Shown piece after piece: positions 8,275 to 16,099 of a stretch of DNA of 64,000 nt (within the stretch, counting starts at the first letter, position 1; every line of letters begins with the position of its first letter). The notes beneath the pieces were generated by a model that had not been told where the DNA came from, ran no database searches, and was given only the letters and a program-made list of their open reading frames with translations. The DNA is from Mycobacterium sp. ACS1612 (GTDB lineage: Bacteria > Actinomycetota > Actinomycetes > Mycobacteriales > Mycobacteriaceae): the NCBI RefSeq assembly GCF_001667505.1, contig NZ_LZHZ01000061.1, positions 62,001 to 126,000 of the forward strand. The letters are read 5' to 3'. The translations under genes and the position numbers were made by a program.

Positions 8275-8973
8275 ATGCCGACTGGTCGCACGGGCATGTC
8301 GATGAAATCCCACGGTCCCCACGACCAACGCGGAATGGCCCATCGCCGTACCGACAACGCGGCGATGGACGCCTTCACTGTGCGCCTGCCCCGGTGGCCG
8401 CTTCTGCTGCGGCTGGCCGGCCGGGATCCACTGGTCCGCACCGTCGATCGGATCGAGGCATTGGCCTTCGTGCTGGCCGTCACGGTGTCGCTGGTTGCCG
8501 CGCCGATCGCGGCCGCGGTGGGGACCGCGGTCTATGACTCGAGCCGACAGATCTACGCCGAGCAGGCCCACACGCGCCACCCCGTGACCGCGACGGTCAC
8601 CGACGTCCCCACCTCCCAAGTCTCGCGAAACGGTACCACCACCGTGTCGGCCCGATGGACTGCCGCCGGCGCCGAACACACCGGCACGGTCAAGGCGCAA
8701 TCGGCAGCCAAAGCTGGTGACATCATTGAGATCTGGGCCGACAACACGGGCGAGCAGGTCCCCGCCCCAGCCCCGACCAGCCGCGCAGCCACCGAAGCAG
8801 CGATAGGCGCGGTCGTGATCTGGATATGCGCGGCCGCTATCGCAGCGACCCTGTTCACCGCCACCCGAGGAGTGTGTGACCGTATCCGCTTCGCACGATG
8901 GCAACACGGCCTCGACAACCTGGTCGACAACGGTGACGGCCATCAACGTCCAGGTCGCACGTCAGGACGGTGA
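8275..8973 (+). CDS. Rv1733c-like transmembrane protein
   Basis: Up to 232 residues. The core matches the M. tuberculosis dormancy antigen Rv1733c as I remember it: an RNPLVR-like GRDPLVRTVDR segment, a first membrane helix (LAVTVSLVAAPIAAAVGTAV), an extracytoplasmic part starting YAEQAHTRHPVTATV, and a second membrane helix before a basic tail ending in a WQH...D motif. Function is unknown; in M. tuberculosis the gene belongs to the DosR hypoxia regulon, but I found no convincing DosR box here. The start is uncertain: ATGs at 8275, 8335 and 8365 are all in frame and none has a strong ribosome site. Confidence 0.75.
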   Translation: MPTGRTGMSMKSHGPHDQRGMAHRRTDNAAMDAFTVRLPRWPLLLRLAGRDPLVRTVDRIEALAFVLAVTVSLVAAPIAAAVGTAVYDSSRQIYAEQAHTRHPVTATVTDVPTSQVSRNGTTTVSARWTAAGAEHTGTVKAQSAAKAGDIIEIWADNTGEQVPAPAPTSRAATEAAIGAVVIWICAAAIAATLFTATRGVCDRIRFARWQHGLDNLVDNGDGHQRPGRTSGR

Positions 8974-9131
8974 CCCCGCACATGGCGCCCAATGACACTC
9001 CCCAGTGGGGCCAACCTGCCCGTCACATTGCTCAGGGCGGTGCCTTACGGAGCGCATGCGCCGAAATCGGCGTGAGCGAGTCGTCAAACATCGCTCTGCG
9101 CTGTGGGATTCATGCAACGAAAGGAACTGAC

Positions 9132-9614
9132 ATGGCCACCACGACACGGGTCTGGATCTCACCGCAGGCCCACGAGCGGCTCCACCGCGAACTGGACACC
9201 CTGCGTTTTCTCTTCTCCGCCGGCATCGCCGATGAGGATGCCGACGAAAACGCCACCGCAGTGCGACGCGCGTGGGAGAAGCGGATTCAACAGATACATG
9301 ACCTCCTGATCAACGCTGTCGTGGGCGAAGATCCGCCCGACGACGGGGTCGCCGAACCGGGCATGGTCGTCACCATCCGCCGCGACGCCACCGGTGACAC
9401 CGAAACATTCCTGCTGGGCGTACAGGGCGCCGAATTCGCCGACATGGCCGTCTATTCCATCGAATCCCCGTTGGGAGCCGCCATCGCAGGAGCACGCGCC
9501 GGGGACCGGCGCACCTATGAATTACCGAATGGCATCCCCCTGGCCGTCACACTGCTCAAAGCAATGCCCTACGGCCTTCACATCGCCGATCTGACCCAGC
9601 CCACACCGCGATGA
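9132..9614 (+). CDS. GreA/GreB-family protein
   Basis: A 160-residue protein. Residues 1-75 are helical and charged (coiled-coil-like) and residues 80-155 are a GreA/GreB C-terminal (FKBP-like) domain with the segments GMVVTIRRD, ESPLGAAIAGARAGD and YELPNG. True Gre factors reach the RNA polymerase active site with acidic residues at the coiled-coil tip; whether this protein does so is not clear, and it may be an Rnk/GreA-like regulator. It is the intact relative of the truncated gene at 3707-4054. The ATG at 9132 follows GAAAGGAACTG, a usable ribosome site. Confidence 0.78.
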   Translation: MATTTRVWISPQAHERLHRELDTLRFLFSAGIADEDADENATAVRRAWEKRIQQIHDLLINAVVGEDPPDDGVAEPGMVVTIRRDATGDTETFLLGVQGAEFADMAVYSIESPLGAAIAGARAGDRRTYELPNGIPLAVTLLKAMPYGLHIADLTQPTPR

Positions 9615-9651
9615 CATCGCACAGCGTGAAAAGACAAGTCCACAAGTAGTT

Positions 9652-10068
9652 ATGAGGAAGTCCGTGTCTCCAACAGCTCCCACCCTCGCAACACTCAACA
9701 ACCAACTCAACAAGGCCCACCGCCGAATCCGCGAACTCGAAACCCGCGAAGCTGAGCTAGTCGCCCACAACACAACCCTAGGTGCCGTCATCGAAGAACT
9801 CACCGAGGACCGTTCACGTCTACGCCTCGGTCACACGCCTCAAATCGCCGAAACCCGTGGCGAATCCAGCGTCGGCCCGCCGCGTTCGCAACTGGAATCA
9901 ACCGCGCCAAAACTAGGCGGTTTCCACAATTTCGACCCGGATCCGATCGGGACCATATTCGGCGGTAACCAGCCGGTCCCTCGCTGTTCTAACGCAACAA
10001 AGACCAGCTCCGCGGTTGTAGGAGTGCGGCAAGCAAATCTCTCGTATTCGTACCACCCTGGAATATGA
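9652..10068 (+). CDS. Coiled-coil protein of unknown function
   Basis: A 138-residue frame. Residues 10-60 form a clear coiled coil (NNQLNKAHRRIRELETREAE and following heptads). The rest is low in predicted structure and may be a non-homologous extension after a truncation. Small coiled-coil proteins of this kind often accompany integrases or transposases in actinobacterial mobile elements, but nothing here proves that. It follows the GreA-like gene by 37 bp. A true gene is likely for the first half at least. Confidence 0.45.
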   Translation: MRKSVSPTAPTLATLNNQLNKAHRRIRELETREAELVAHNTTLGAVIEELTEDRSRLRLGHTPQIAETRGESSVGPPRSQLESTAPKLGGFHNFDPDPIGTIFGGNQPVPRCSNATKTSSAVVGVRQANLSYSYHPGI

Positions 10069-10196
10069 CCATCACCTATACCGACGAGGCGGCCGAAAAG
10101 GTCCTGCGAGTGCACGACGGCTAAGCCGCGCGCTCGACAACCCTGACATCCGAACAAAACTCGTCGTGACACAGCGCACAACACGGAAGGCAGCAC

Positions 10197-10748
10197 ATGT
10201 TAACGATCACCGAGCACATCCGCGACGCATCGACGCGCCGGTCCTCCATCGGAAACCTGCGGATGCGGCTGAAACCCGCACACAAGTCGTGCGGCTTCGT
10301 CCAGGGTGCCTGGTGGCCCCGATCAACCGAACTCAGCAGCGAACTGCCCTCGCTACTGGGAGCACTCTCGCTACGGGTCGGCTCCATCGACAGTGTGCTT
10401 TACCACGAAGACGACTGGTCCTCAGCACCGCCGAGCATGAAGCATCAGGGCGATCAAGTAATTGTGAGCGGCCACCAAGAGTGGCCGAACGTCGTCTCGC
10501 TGTTCGGTCCGCGGTTCGGAAAGCTCGACCTACTGGTCGTCCCCCCATACACCGAGCCCACGCACGCCTACAACGTGGTGACAAAAGCGGCCAGCGTCAA
10601 CGACGCGTCCACACCCGACCAACTACTCGGAATCACGCGCCGCGCCGATGATCGACTGCTGTCCCCCGTCTCCCTTGAGCGATGGGAAGCCGACGGAGGA
10701 GCACTGCCACCTGCATCGCGATCACAACCTCAGATGCAGAACGCCTGA
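10197..10748 (+). CDS. DUF5994 family protein
   Basis: A 183-residue soluble protein with the family's landmarks: RMRLKP near residue 22, GAWWPRSTELSSELPSLLGAL (residues about 37-57), a W-SSAPP segment and LDLLVVPPYTEP near residue 115. DUF5994 is an actinobacterial family of unknown function, often found near stress or redox genes. The C-terminus carries ERWEADGGAL, a tag that reappears in the next small frame. GGAAGG lies about 10 nt before the ATG. Confidence 0.75.
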   Translation: MLTITEHIRDASTRRSSIGNLRMRLKPAHKSCGFVQGAWWPRSTELSSELPSLLGALSLRVGSIDSVLYHEDDWSSAPPSMKHQGDQVIVSGHQEWPNVVSLFGPRFGKLDLLVVPPYTEPTHAYNVVTKAASVNDASTPDQLLGITRRADDRLLSPVSLERWEADGGALPPASRSQPQMQNA

Positions 10749-10920
10749 ACACCAGACTCACGCCCTCATTGCCGCTGCGGGGGCGAAGCCAATTTTGCGG
10801 TACGCCGGTCATGGACCATGACTGATCCCTCGGCGCGAAACCTGCGAGCTCTCGACAACGGTTGTGCGACAAAAACACTCGTTGTCTACCAGTATCCCCG
10901 ACGACCACCGAAAGCATGAC

Positions 10921-11118
10921 ATGTCAGTGACTCGTACGAGACTCCCCAACACACGCCCGATCGGCATGACAACAACATCCACCGTTGCCGATATGTCGGC
11001 TGCACACCGATTCATCGGAACGGGTATGCGCGGCGTCGACACTCGCCACGTCGTCGCTATCGCTATCCAACGTTGGGAAGCTGAGGGAGGAGCGCTGGGC
11101 GACATATCCCACGCTTAG
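10921..11118 (+). CDS. Small protein sharing a C-terminal tag with the DUF5994 protein
   Basis: A 65-residue frame ending QRWEAEGGALGDISHA. The RWEAEGGAL part parallels RWEADGGAL at the C-terminus of the upstream DUF5994 protein, at both protein and DNA level. The frame is open upstream to a GTG at 10864; neither start has a strong ribosome site. No domain is recognised. Confidence 0.4.
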   Translation: MSVTRTRLPNTRPIGMTTTSTVADMSAAHRFIGTGMRGVDTRHVVAIAIQRWEAEGGALGDISHA

Positions 11119-11209
11119 CATCACCGACACGTCCGCCCGGCAACTCAGCCGCGGCCTTTGGCTCACAGCCGCCACCGCTTCCGCGCAGTCCAACCCGCAC
11201 CCGAAGGGA

Positions 11210-11420
11210 CCAATTGGCGCAGATCACCGCACCGGTCTGCACCATCGCCGGCTCCGAGGACATTGCCACACCCCCAGAGTTGTTGCACCAGATCGCCGTC
11301 GGCGTGCAGTGTGCGCGAGGTTATCCTCGACGGCGTTGCTCACCTGGCGCCTGCCGAAAAGCCCAGAGAGGTCGCGGAAATCATGGTCAGCCACATCTGC
11401 CGGTACGCGAACACTTCGAG
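11210..11420 (+). pseudogene. 3-oxoadipate enol-lactonase (PcaD-type) C-terminal remnant
   Basis: The translation QITAPVCTIAGSEDIATPPE followed, after a frame change near 11310, by VILDGVAHLAPAEKPREVAE is the C-terminal part of an alpha/beta-hydrolase of the PcaD/PcaL type, including the region of the catalytic Asp (GSED) and His (AHLAP). The N-terminal two thirds with the nucleophile Ser are missing. It runs tail-to-tail into pcaJ, so it is a relic of a larger beta-ketoadipate cluster. Enol-lactone hydrolysis is not needed for the hydroxyquinol route encoded nearby. Confidence 0.75.
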
Positions 11421-11431
11421 TAGCCAGCCTC

Positions 11432-12100
11432 TCAGCTGACGAGACTTCTGCGGCTGTGCCGAGCTTCAGCGGTGAGAAGGGTGACGTCGAGGCGTTGCGC
11501 TAGTTCCGCGCGGCTGATGCCGTAGGTGTCGCGGACGGTCACGCCGTCGGCGTTGATGTCGAACACTGCCAGATCGGTATAGACCCGGGACACGCATCCC
11601 AGGCCCGTTAATGGGTACGTGCACGTCGGAACCAGTTTGGCGGAGCCATCTTTGGCGAACAGTGTCATCATGACGAACACTTGTTTGGCGCCGATGGCCA
11701 GGTCCATGGCACCGCCAACGGCGGGAATCGCGTTGGGAGCGCCGGTGTGCCAGTTGGCCAGATCGCCTTTGGCTGACACCTGAAAGGCACCGAGCACACA
11801 GACATCGAGGTGGCCGCCGCGCATCATCGCAAATGAATCGGCGTGGTGGAAGTATGCGGCGCCGGGAAGCTCGGTGACCGGGATCTTGCCCGCATTGGTC
11901 AGGTCGGAGTCGATCTGGTCGCCGACCGCAGCGGGTCCCATGTGCAGCATCCCGTTTTCGGTGTGCAGCACGATCCCGGCACCGGCAGGCAGGTGGTCGG
12001 CCACGGTGGTGGGCTGGCCGATCCCGAGGTTGACATAGGAGCCGGCCGGTATGTCACGGGCGACCAGGGCGGCCATCTGCTCTTTGGTCAGTGCGCTCAT
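11432..12100 (-). CDS. pcaJ: 3-oxoadipate CoA-transferase subunit B
   Basis: A 222-residue beta subunit of a family I CoA-transferase (SCOT type). With PcaI it moves CoA from succinyl-CoA to 3-oxoadipate. The family features are the LGIGQPTTVADHLP segment, the HTENGMLHMGP segment with the catalytic Glu, and the late GLGCVSRVYTDLAVF block. Its ATG overlaps the pcaI stop by 4 nt (ATGA), so the two are translationally coupled. It could in principle be an acetoacetate CoA-transferase; the neighbouring thiolase and ring-cleavage genes favour 3-oxoadipate. Confidence 0.88.
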   Translation of the reverse strand: MSALTKEQMAALVARDIPAGSYVNLGIGQPTTVADHLPAGAGIVLHTENGMLHMGPAAVGDQIDSDLTNAGKIPVTELPGAAYFHHADSFAMMRGGHLDVCVLGAFQVSAKGDLANWHTGAPNAIPAVGGAMDLAIGAKQVFVMMTLFAKDGSAKLVPTCTYPLTGLGCVSRVYTDLAVFDINADGVTVRDTYGISRAELAQRLDVTLLTAEARHSRRSLVS

Positions 12101-12753
12101 ACCGCCACCACCTTGTCGACGTAGATGCTGGGAGTGATCACCGCTTCGGGATCGAGCGCGCCGGTCTCAACCACTTCGCGCACCTGAACGATCGTGGTGG
12201 TCGCTGCCGTCGCCATCACGGGCCCGAAGTTGCGGGCGGTCTTGCGGTACACAAGGTTGCCCATCCGGTCGGACTGGTAGGCACCTATCAGGGCGACGTC
12301 ACCGGCGAGGGGATACTCCAAAATGTAAGTGCGGCCGTCGATTACCCGTTCCTCTTTGCCCTCGGCCAGCGGGGTTCCGACGGCGGTGGGGCAGTAAAAC
12401 GCTCCGATGCCGGCACCGGCGGCGCGCATCCGCTCGGCGAGGGTGCCCTGCGGCACGACCTCGAGTTGGATGTCGCCGGCGCGGTAGAGGCCGTCGAATA
12501 TCCAGGAATCGGATTGCCGGGGGAATGAGCAGATGACCTTGCGAACGCGCCTGGCGGCCAGCAGGGCGGCCAAACCGGTGTCGCCATTGCCGGCGTTGTT
12601 CGATACCACGGTGAGATCCGTTGCGCCGTGGTCGATCAGCGCATCGATGAGCGCGACGGGCATGCCCGCCATCCCGAAACCGCCGATAAGGACGGTGCTT
12701 CCGTCATTGATGTCAGCCACAGCGTCCGCGGTGGTGTCACAGATGGTCGCCAT
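12097..12753 (-). CDS. pcaI: 3-oxoadipate CoA-transferase subunit A
   Basis: A 218-residue alpha subunit of the CoA-transferase, with the CoA-binding GGFGMAGMP segment near residue 27 and the NNAGNGDTGLAALL block. The ATG at 12753 shares its A with the pcaF stop codon (TGATG), so pcaF-pcaI-pcaJ form one tightly coupled operon. The longer frame upstream is antisense-like and overlaps pcaF, so it is not used. Confidence 0.9.
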   Translation of the reverse strand: MATICDTTADAVADINDGSTVLIGGFGMAGMPVALIDALIDHGATDLTVVSNNAGNGDTGLAALLAARRVRKVICSFPRQSDSWIFDGLYRAGDIQLEVVPQGTLAERMRAAGAGIGAFYCPTAVGTPLAEGKEERVIDGRTYILEYPLAGDVALIGAYQSDRMGNLVYRKTARNFGPVMATAATTTIVQVREVVETGALDPEAVITPSIYVDKVVAV

Positions 12754-13958
12754 CACTGCACCGCCTCGAACACCGCGGCCAGCCCCTGTCCCCCACCGAT
12801 GCACATGGTTTCCAGGACCGTGCGCGCGCCCCGTCGCCGCGCTTCGTAGGCCGCGGTGGCCAGGATTCGGGCACCGGTCGCACCGATCGGGTGCCCCAAC
12901 GAGATCCCGGAACCGTTGGGATTCACGCGGTCATCAAGCGGGTCGACCTTCCATTCGGCCAGCACCGCCAGCACTTGCGCGGCGAAGGCCTCGTTGAGTT
13001 CGATCAGGTCGATATCGTCGAGCGTCAGGCCGACGCGCTGTAACGCTGCCGTGCTGGCCTTCACCGGGCCGATGCCCATGACTTCAGGCGCGCAGCCCGT
13101 CACAGCCCACGAGCGCAGCTTTAGAAGAGCGGTCAGGCCGAGCCGGGTGGCGTCGGCGGCGGTGGTGACCACACAGAGTGCAGCGCCGTCGTTTTGACCA
13201 GAGGCGTTGCCGGCGGTGACCGTCGACTCGCTATCCACCTTGCGGAGGATCGGGCGTAACGCGGCGAGCGTCTCGACGCTGATATCCGCGCGAGGGTGCT
13301 CATCGCGGTCAACGACGACATCGCCGTGACGGCTTGGGACGGCGACGGGCACCAGTTCGTCGGCGAAGTGTCCGGCTTCATGGGCAGCGACCGCCCGCTG
13401 GTGTGAGCGCACCGATAGCTCGTCCTGCTCGACGCGTCCAATCCCGTAATCGCGACGCAGGTTCTCCGCCGTCTCGATCATGCCGCCGGCGATGGGATGC
13501 GAACTGCCACCGGCGGTTTCGCGGGCACGATCGAGCCGGTCCATCAGTGCGATACCGCCTTGCCGGACACCGGTCCGCAGGCCGAGGGCGTAGTGCTCGA
13601 CATTGGACATCGATTCCGCCCCGCCGGCGATCACCACACCCGCAGCTCCGGTGGCCACCTGCCCGGCGGCGTAGAGCACGGCCTGTAGGCCGGATCCGCA
13701 CCGTCGATCGATCTGCAGGCCGGGGACCTCGGTGCCCAAGCCGGCGTCCAACGCGGCGATGCGGCCGATGGCCGGGGCCTCACCGTTGGCATAGCCGTTG
13801 CCCAGAACGACGTCATCGACGTCACCTTCGTCAAGCCCGGTACGGTCGATCAGCGCGCGCAAAGCGGCGGTGGCCAAATCGGTAGCGGTCAGCGCCGCCA
13901 GAGCCCCGCCCATCCGGCCGACCGGAGTTCGGACGGGATTACAGATCACGACATCCAT
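12753..13958 (-). CDS. pcaF: 3-oxoadipyl-CoA thiolase
   Basis: A 401-residue thiolase. It cleaves 3-oxoadipyl-CoA to succinyl-CoA and acetyl-CoA. The nucleophile Cys lies in DRRCGSGLQAV (about residue 89), the His in GHPIGATGARIL and the second Cys in ETMCIGGGQG. It is the first gene of the pcaFIJ operon and is divergent from a LysR gene across a 73-bp AT-rich gap. A general acetyl-CoA acetyltransferase is possible on sequence alone; context supports PcaF. Confidence 0.87.
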   Translation of the reverse strand: MDVVICNPVRTPVGRMGGALAALTATDLATAALRALIDRTGLDEGDVDDVVLGNGYANGEAPAIGRIAALDAGLGTEVPGLQIDRRCGSGLQAVLYAAGQVATGAAGVVIAGGAESMSNVEHYALGLRTGVRQGGIALMDRLDRARETAGGSSHPIAGGMIETAENLRRDYGIGRVEQDELSVRSHQRAVAAHEAGHFADELVPVAVPSRHGDVVVDRDEHPRADISVETLAALRPILRKVDSESTVTAGNASGQNDGAALCVVTTAADATRLGLTALLKLRSWAVTGCAPEVMGIGPVKASTAALQRVGLTLDDIDLIELNEAFAAQVLAVLAEWKVDPLDDRVNPNGSGISLGHPIGATGARILATAAYEARRRGARTVLETMCIGGGQGLAAVFEAVQ

Positions 13959-14031
13959 GCCTCGACGGTAGGTCTGAGCGCAGATATTCTGAAATACTTA
14001 AATCAGGGTCTTTGATAGGTAGAACGTTTTA
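13959..14031. promoter_or_regulatory. Divergent pcaF / LysR promoter region
   Basis: This 73-bp gap is clearly more AT-rich than its surroundings (ATATTCTGAAATACTTAAAT and TTTGATAGGTAGAACGTTTTA). Several T-N11-A frames typical of LysR sites occur, but none stands out as a clean dyad. It must contain both promoters. Confidence 0.5.
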
Positions 14032-14916
14032 ATGGAGTTGCGACATCTGCGGTACTTCCGGGCGGTCGCCGAAGAACTGCATTTCGGACGCGCAGCCCAG
14101 CGCCTGCTCATCGCCCAACCGCCGCTGTCGCAACAGATTCGCCAGCTCGAGCGCGAGTTGGGCGTGGAATTGCTGATCCGCTCGACCCGCCACGTCGAGT
14201 TGACCCCGGCGGGCCAGGCATTCCTGGCCCGGGCCAGCGCGATCCTGGATGCGGTGGACGACGCCGCCGATCTGGTTCGCCGCGTCGCTGATGGCACCAC
14301 CGGTCGGCTCACCATCGGGTGCGTCGGCTCGGCCACCTACTCGGTGCTGCCGCGGCTCGTCCGCGCGCTCAGTGAATTGCTACCCGATGTCGATGTCAGG
14401 GTCCGTGGGGAGATGCTCGCCCCGGCGCAACTGGCGGCGTTGGCGGCGGGAGAGATCGACCTCGCCCTACTGCGCCCGCCCGTTGTCGACCCCGGGCTGT
14501 CCACCGAGATCATCCGCCGGGACTCGCTGTTGGTCGCGCTGCCGGAAGGGCATCGGTTGAGCAAGCGAAAGGGACTGACAATAGGCGATCTCCGTGAGGA
14601 AGATCTCGTAGCGTATGCCGGCGGAGGTCGCTCCTTCATGACATCGTTGCTGGCGACGCTGTGCGCCGACGCCGGCTTCACTCCCCGGGTGCGCCATGAA
14701 GTGGAGGAGACCTCGACACTGGTCACCCTGGTGGCCGCCGGACTCGGGGCTGCGATCGTGCCCGCACCGACATCGGCTCTGGACATTGCTGGTGTGGTCT
14801 ACCGTCCGCTGCAGCCGAAGAGTCTCGGCGTCGAACTGGTGGCCGCCTGGCCGGCCTCAGCCCACGATCAACTGGTCTGCCGGGTGATCGAGATTCTCCG
14901 ACGGGTGGCTTCGTGA
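14032..14916 (+). CDS. LysR family transcriptional regulator (likely regulator of pcaFIJ)
   Basis: A 294-residue LTTR. The N-terminal winged helix starts MELRHLRYFRAVAEELHFGRAAQRL, with QPPLSQQIRQLERELG as the recognition part, and is followed by a substrate-binding domain from about residue 90. The MELRHLRYF start is typical of the BenM/CatM/PcaQ group that senses aromatic intermediates. Its divergent placement makes pcaFIJ the most likely target, with an intermediate such as 3-oxoadipate or muconate as possible effector (inferred). Confidence 0.87.
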   Translation: MELRHLRYFRAVAEELHFGRAAQRLLIAQPPLSQQIRQLERELGVELLIRSTRHVELTPAGQAFLARASAILDAVDDAADLVRRVADGTTGRLTIGCVGSATYSVLPRLVRALSELLPDVDVRVRGEMLAPAQLAALAAGEIDLALLRPPVVDPGLSTEIIRRDSLLVALPEGHRLSKRKGLTIGDLREEDLVAYAGGGRSFMTSLLATLCADAGFTPRVRHEVEETSTLVTLVAAGLGAAIVPAPTSALDIAGVVYRPLQPKSLGVELVAAWPASAHDQLVCRVIEILRRVAS

Positions 14917-14976
14917 TCCGACGGTCGATAAGGTCCAACGAATACGTGTGGCATGAGTCCCTAGTAGATTCCTGTT

Positions 14977-15942
14977 ATGCAGACCATGCCCGCACGGCCG
15001 CGCGCGTTCACGACGGTCGGTCTGCCCGATCAGCAGCGGGTGGAACTGTGGGAGAGCCACAACGCCACCGCCCTGATCGGCCTCCGTTGTCGGAATTTGC
15101 GCGCGGAAGTGCTTGAGGCGACTGAGATTAACCTTCAGTTGGACCGGATGCACTTGGCGCGGGTACGCGGCACTTCACACGTGGTGGAACGCGACGAGAC
15201 GCTGGTCCGGGCACGCCCGACGGAGTCGGTGGCGTTGTTTTTCAGCTTGGTGGGTGAGGCGTTCTTCTACCACGAGGATGGGGTCTGGTCGCTGCGACCG
15301 GGGCAGTTGTTGATGTGCGACGCTGACCGGCCCTTTATGCGGGGCTTCTCTCAGGGTCTCGAGGAGCTGGTGTTGAAGATCCCGCGCGAGCTTTTCGCCG
15401 CAGTCACCGACATCCACCAGCTTGCGCGGCCCATCGTCCGTGACTTCGGCAGCGATGAGCAGCCGGTCGCACATGCCTTGGCGCGATGTGTGGGCGCTGC
15501 CGTAGACGCTCACGAGCCGCAACCGGTTGCTGAGGACGCCCTACTCGATCTGGTCGCCGCGCTGTGCGCGCCTGGCCGTCACGATCTGCATCCGGCGCAT
15601 TTGAAGGCTGTGGAGACCTATCTCAACCTGCATTATCGCGATCCGGCACTATCCGCGCGGCGGGTCGCCGCCGCCGTTGGCATCAGCACTCGGCATCTCT
15701 CGCGTCTGCTCGCCGAGGCGGGAACCACGCTGCCCGAGCATGTGCTGAATCGCCGGTTGGAAGCGGCCCGAGCGCTGCTTCAGACGCCCGAGGCCACGTC
15801 GATGACGGTCGCCGAGGTTGCTCACCGGTGCGGCTTCGTGTCATCCGCCCACTTCTCCAACGCCTTCACGACCCGCTTCGGTGAACGCGCCAGCGACGTA
15901 CGACGGCGTGCCGTGGCCACCCGGTCGTTACCGCCTGCCTGA
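14977..15942 (+). CDS. AraC family regulator of the hydroxyquinol operon
   Basis: A 321-residue regulator with an N-terminal AraC_binding_2-type domain (about residues 20-200) and a C-terminal double helix-turn-helix (about 205-305; AVGISTRHLSRLLAE and VAHRCGFVSSAHFSNAF). It is transcribed in the same direction as the hydroxylase gene 158 bp downstream. This gap holds a short GCACG-N6-CGTGC inverted repeat at 15965-15980 that could be part of its site. Its position argues that it activates the following three catabolic genes. Confidence 0.85.
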   Translation: MQTMPARPRAFTTVGLPDQQRVELWESHNATALIGLRCRNLRAEVLEATEINLQLDRMHLARVRGTSHVVERDETLVRARPTESVALFFSLVGEAFFYHEDGVWSLRPGQLLMCDADRPFMRGFSQGLEELVLKIPRELFAAVTDIHQLARPIVRDFGSDEQPVAHALARCVGAAVDAHEPQPVAEDALLDLVAALCAPGRHDLHPAHLKAVETYLNLHYRDPALSARRVAAAVGISTRHLSRLLAEAGTTLPEHVLNRRLEAARALLQTPEATSMTVAEVAHRCGFVSSAHFSNAFTTRFGERASDVRRRAVATRSLPPA

Positions 15943-16099
15943 CGAACCACCCGCACGGTGGCTGGCACGCAAGTTCGTGCAACGGCCATCTGTTCGGATT
16001 CACGCCGAGTCGAGCCCAAGCTGTCGACGGGTCGTTGTGTCCGTGCCCACACTCGATCCCATGTGCCGGAGCCCAACCCGGCCGGGAAGGGTGACTCCA

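Noticed and set aside
8085..11200. DosR boxes upstream of the Rv1733c-like, GreA-like and DUF5994 genes
   Set aside because: I searched by eye for the GGGAC-centred palindrome and saw only weak half matches; a GTCATGG-A-CCATGAC dyad at about 10811-10826 is not a DosR site.
15965..15980. GCACG-N6-CGTGC as a definite AraC operator
   Set aside because: The arms are only 5 bp in GC-rich DNA and AraC sites are usually direct repeats, so it is mentioned only as a possibility.
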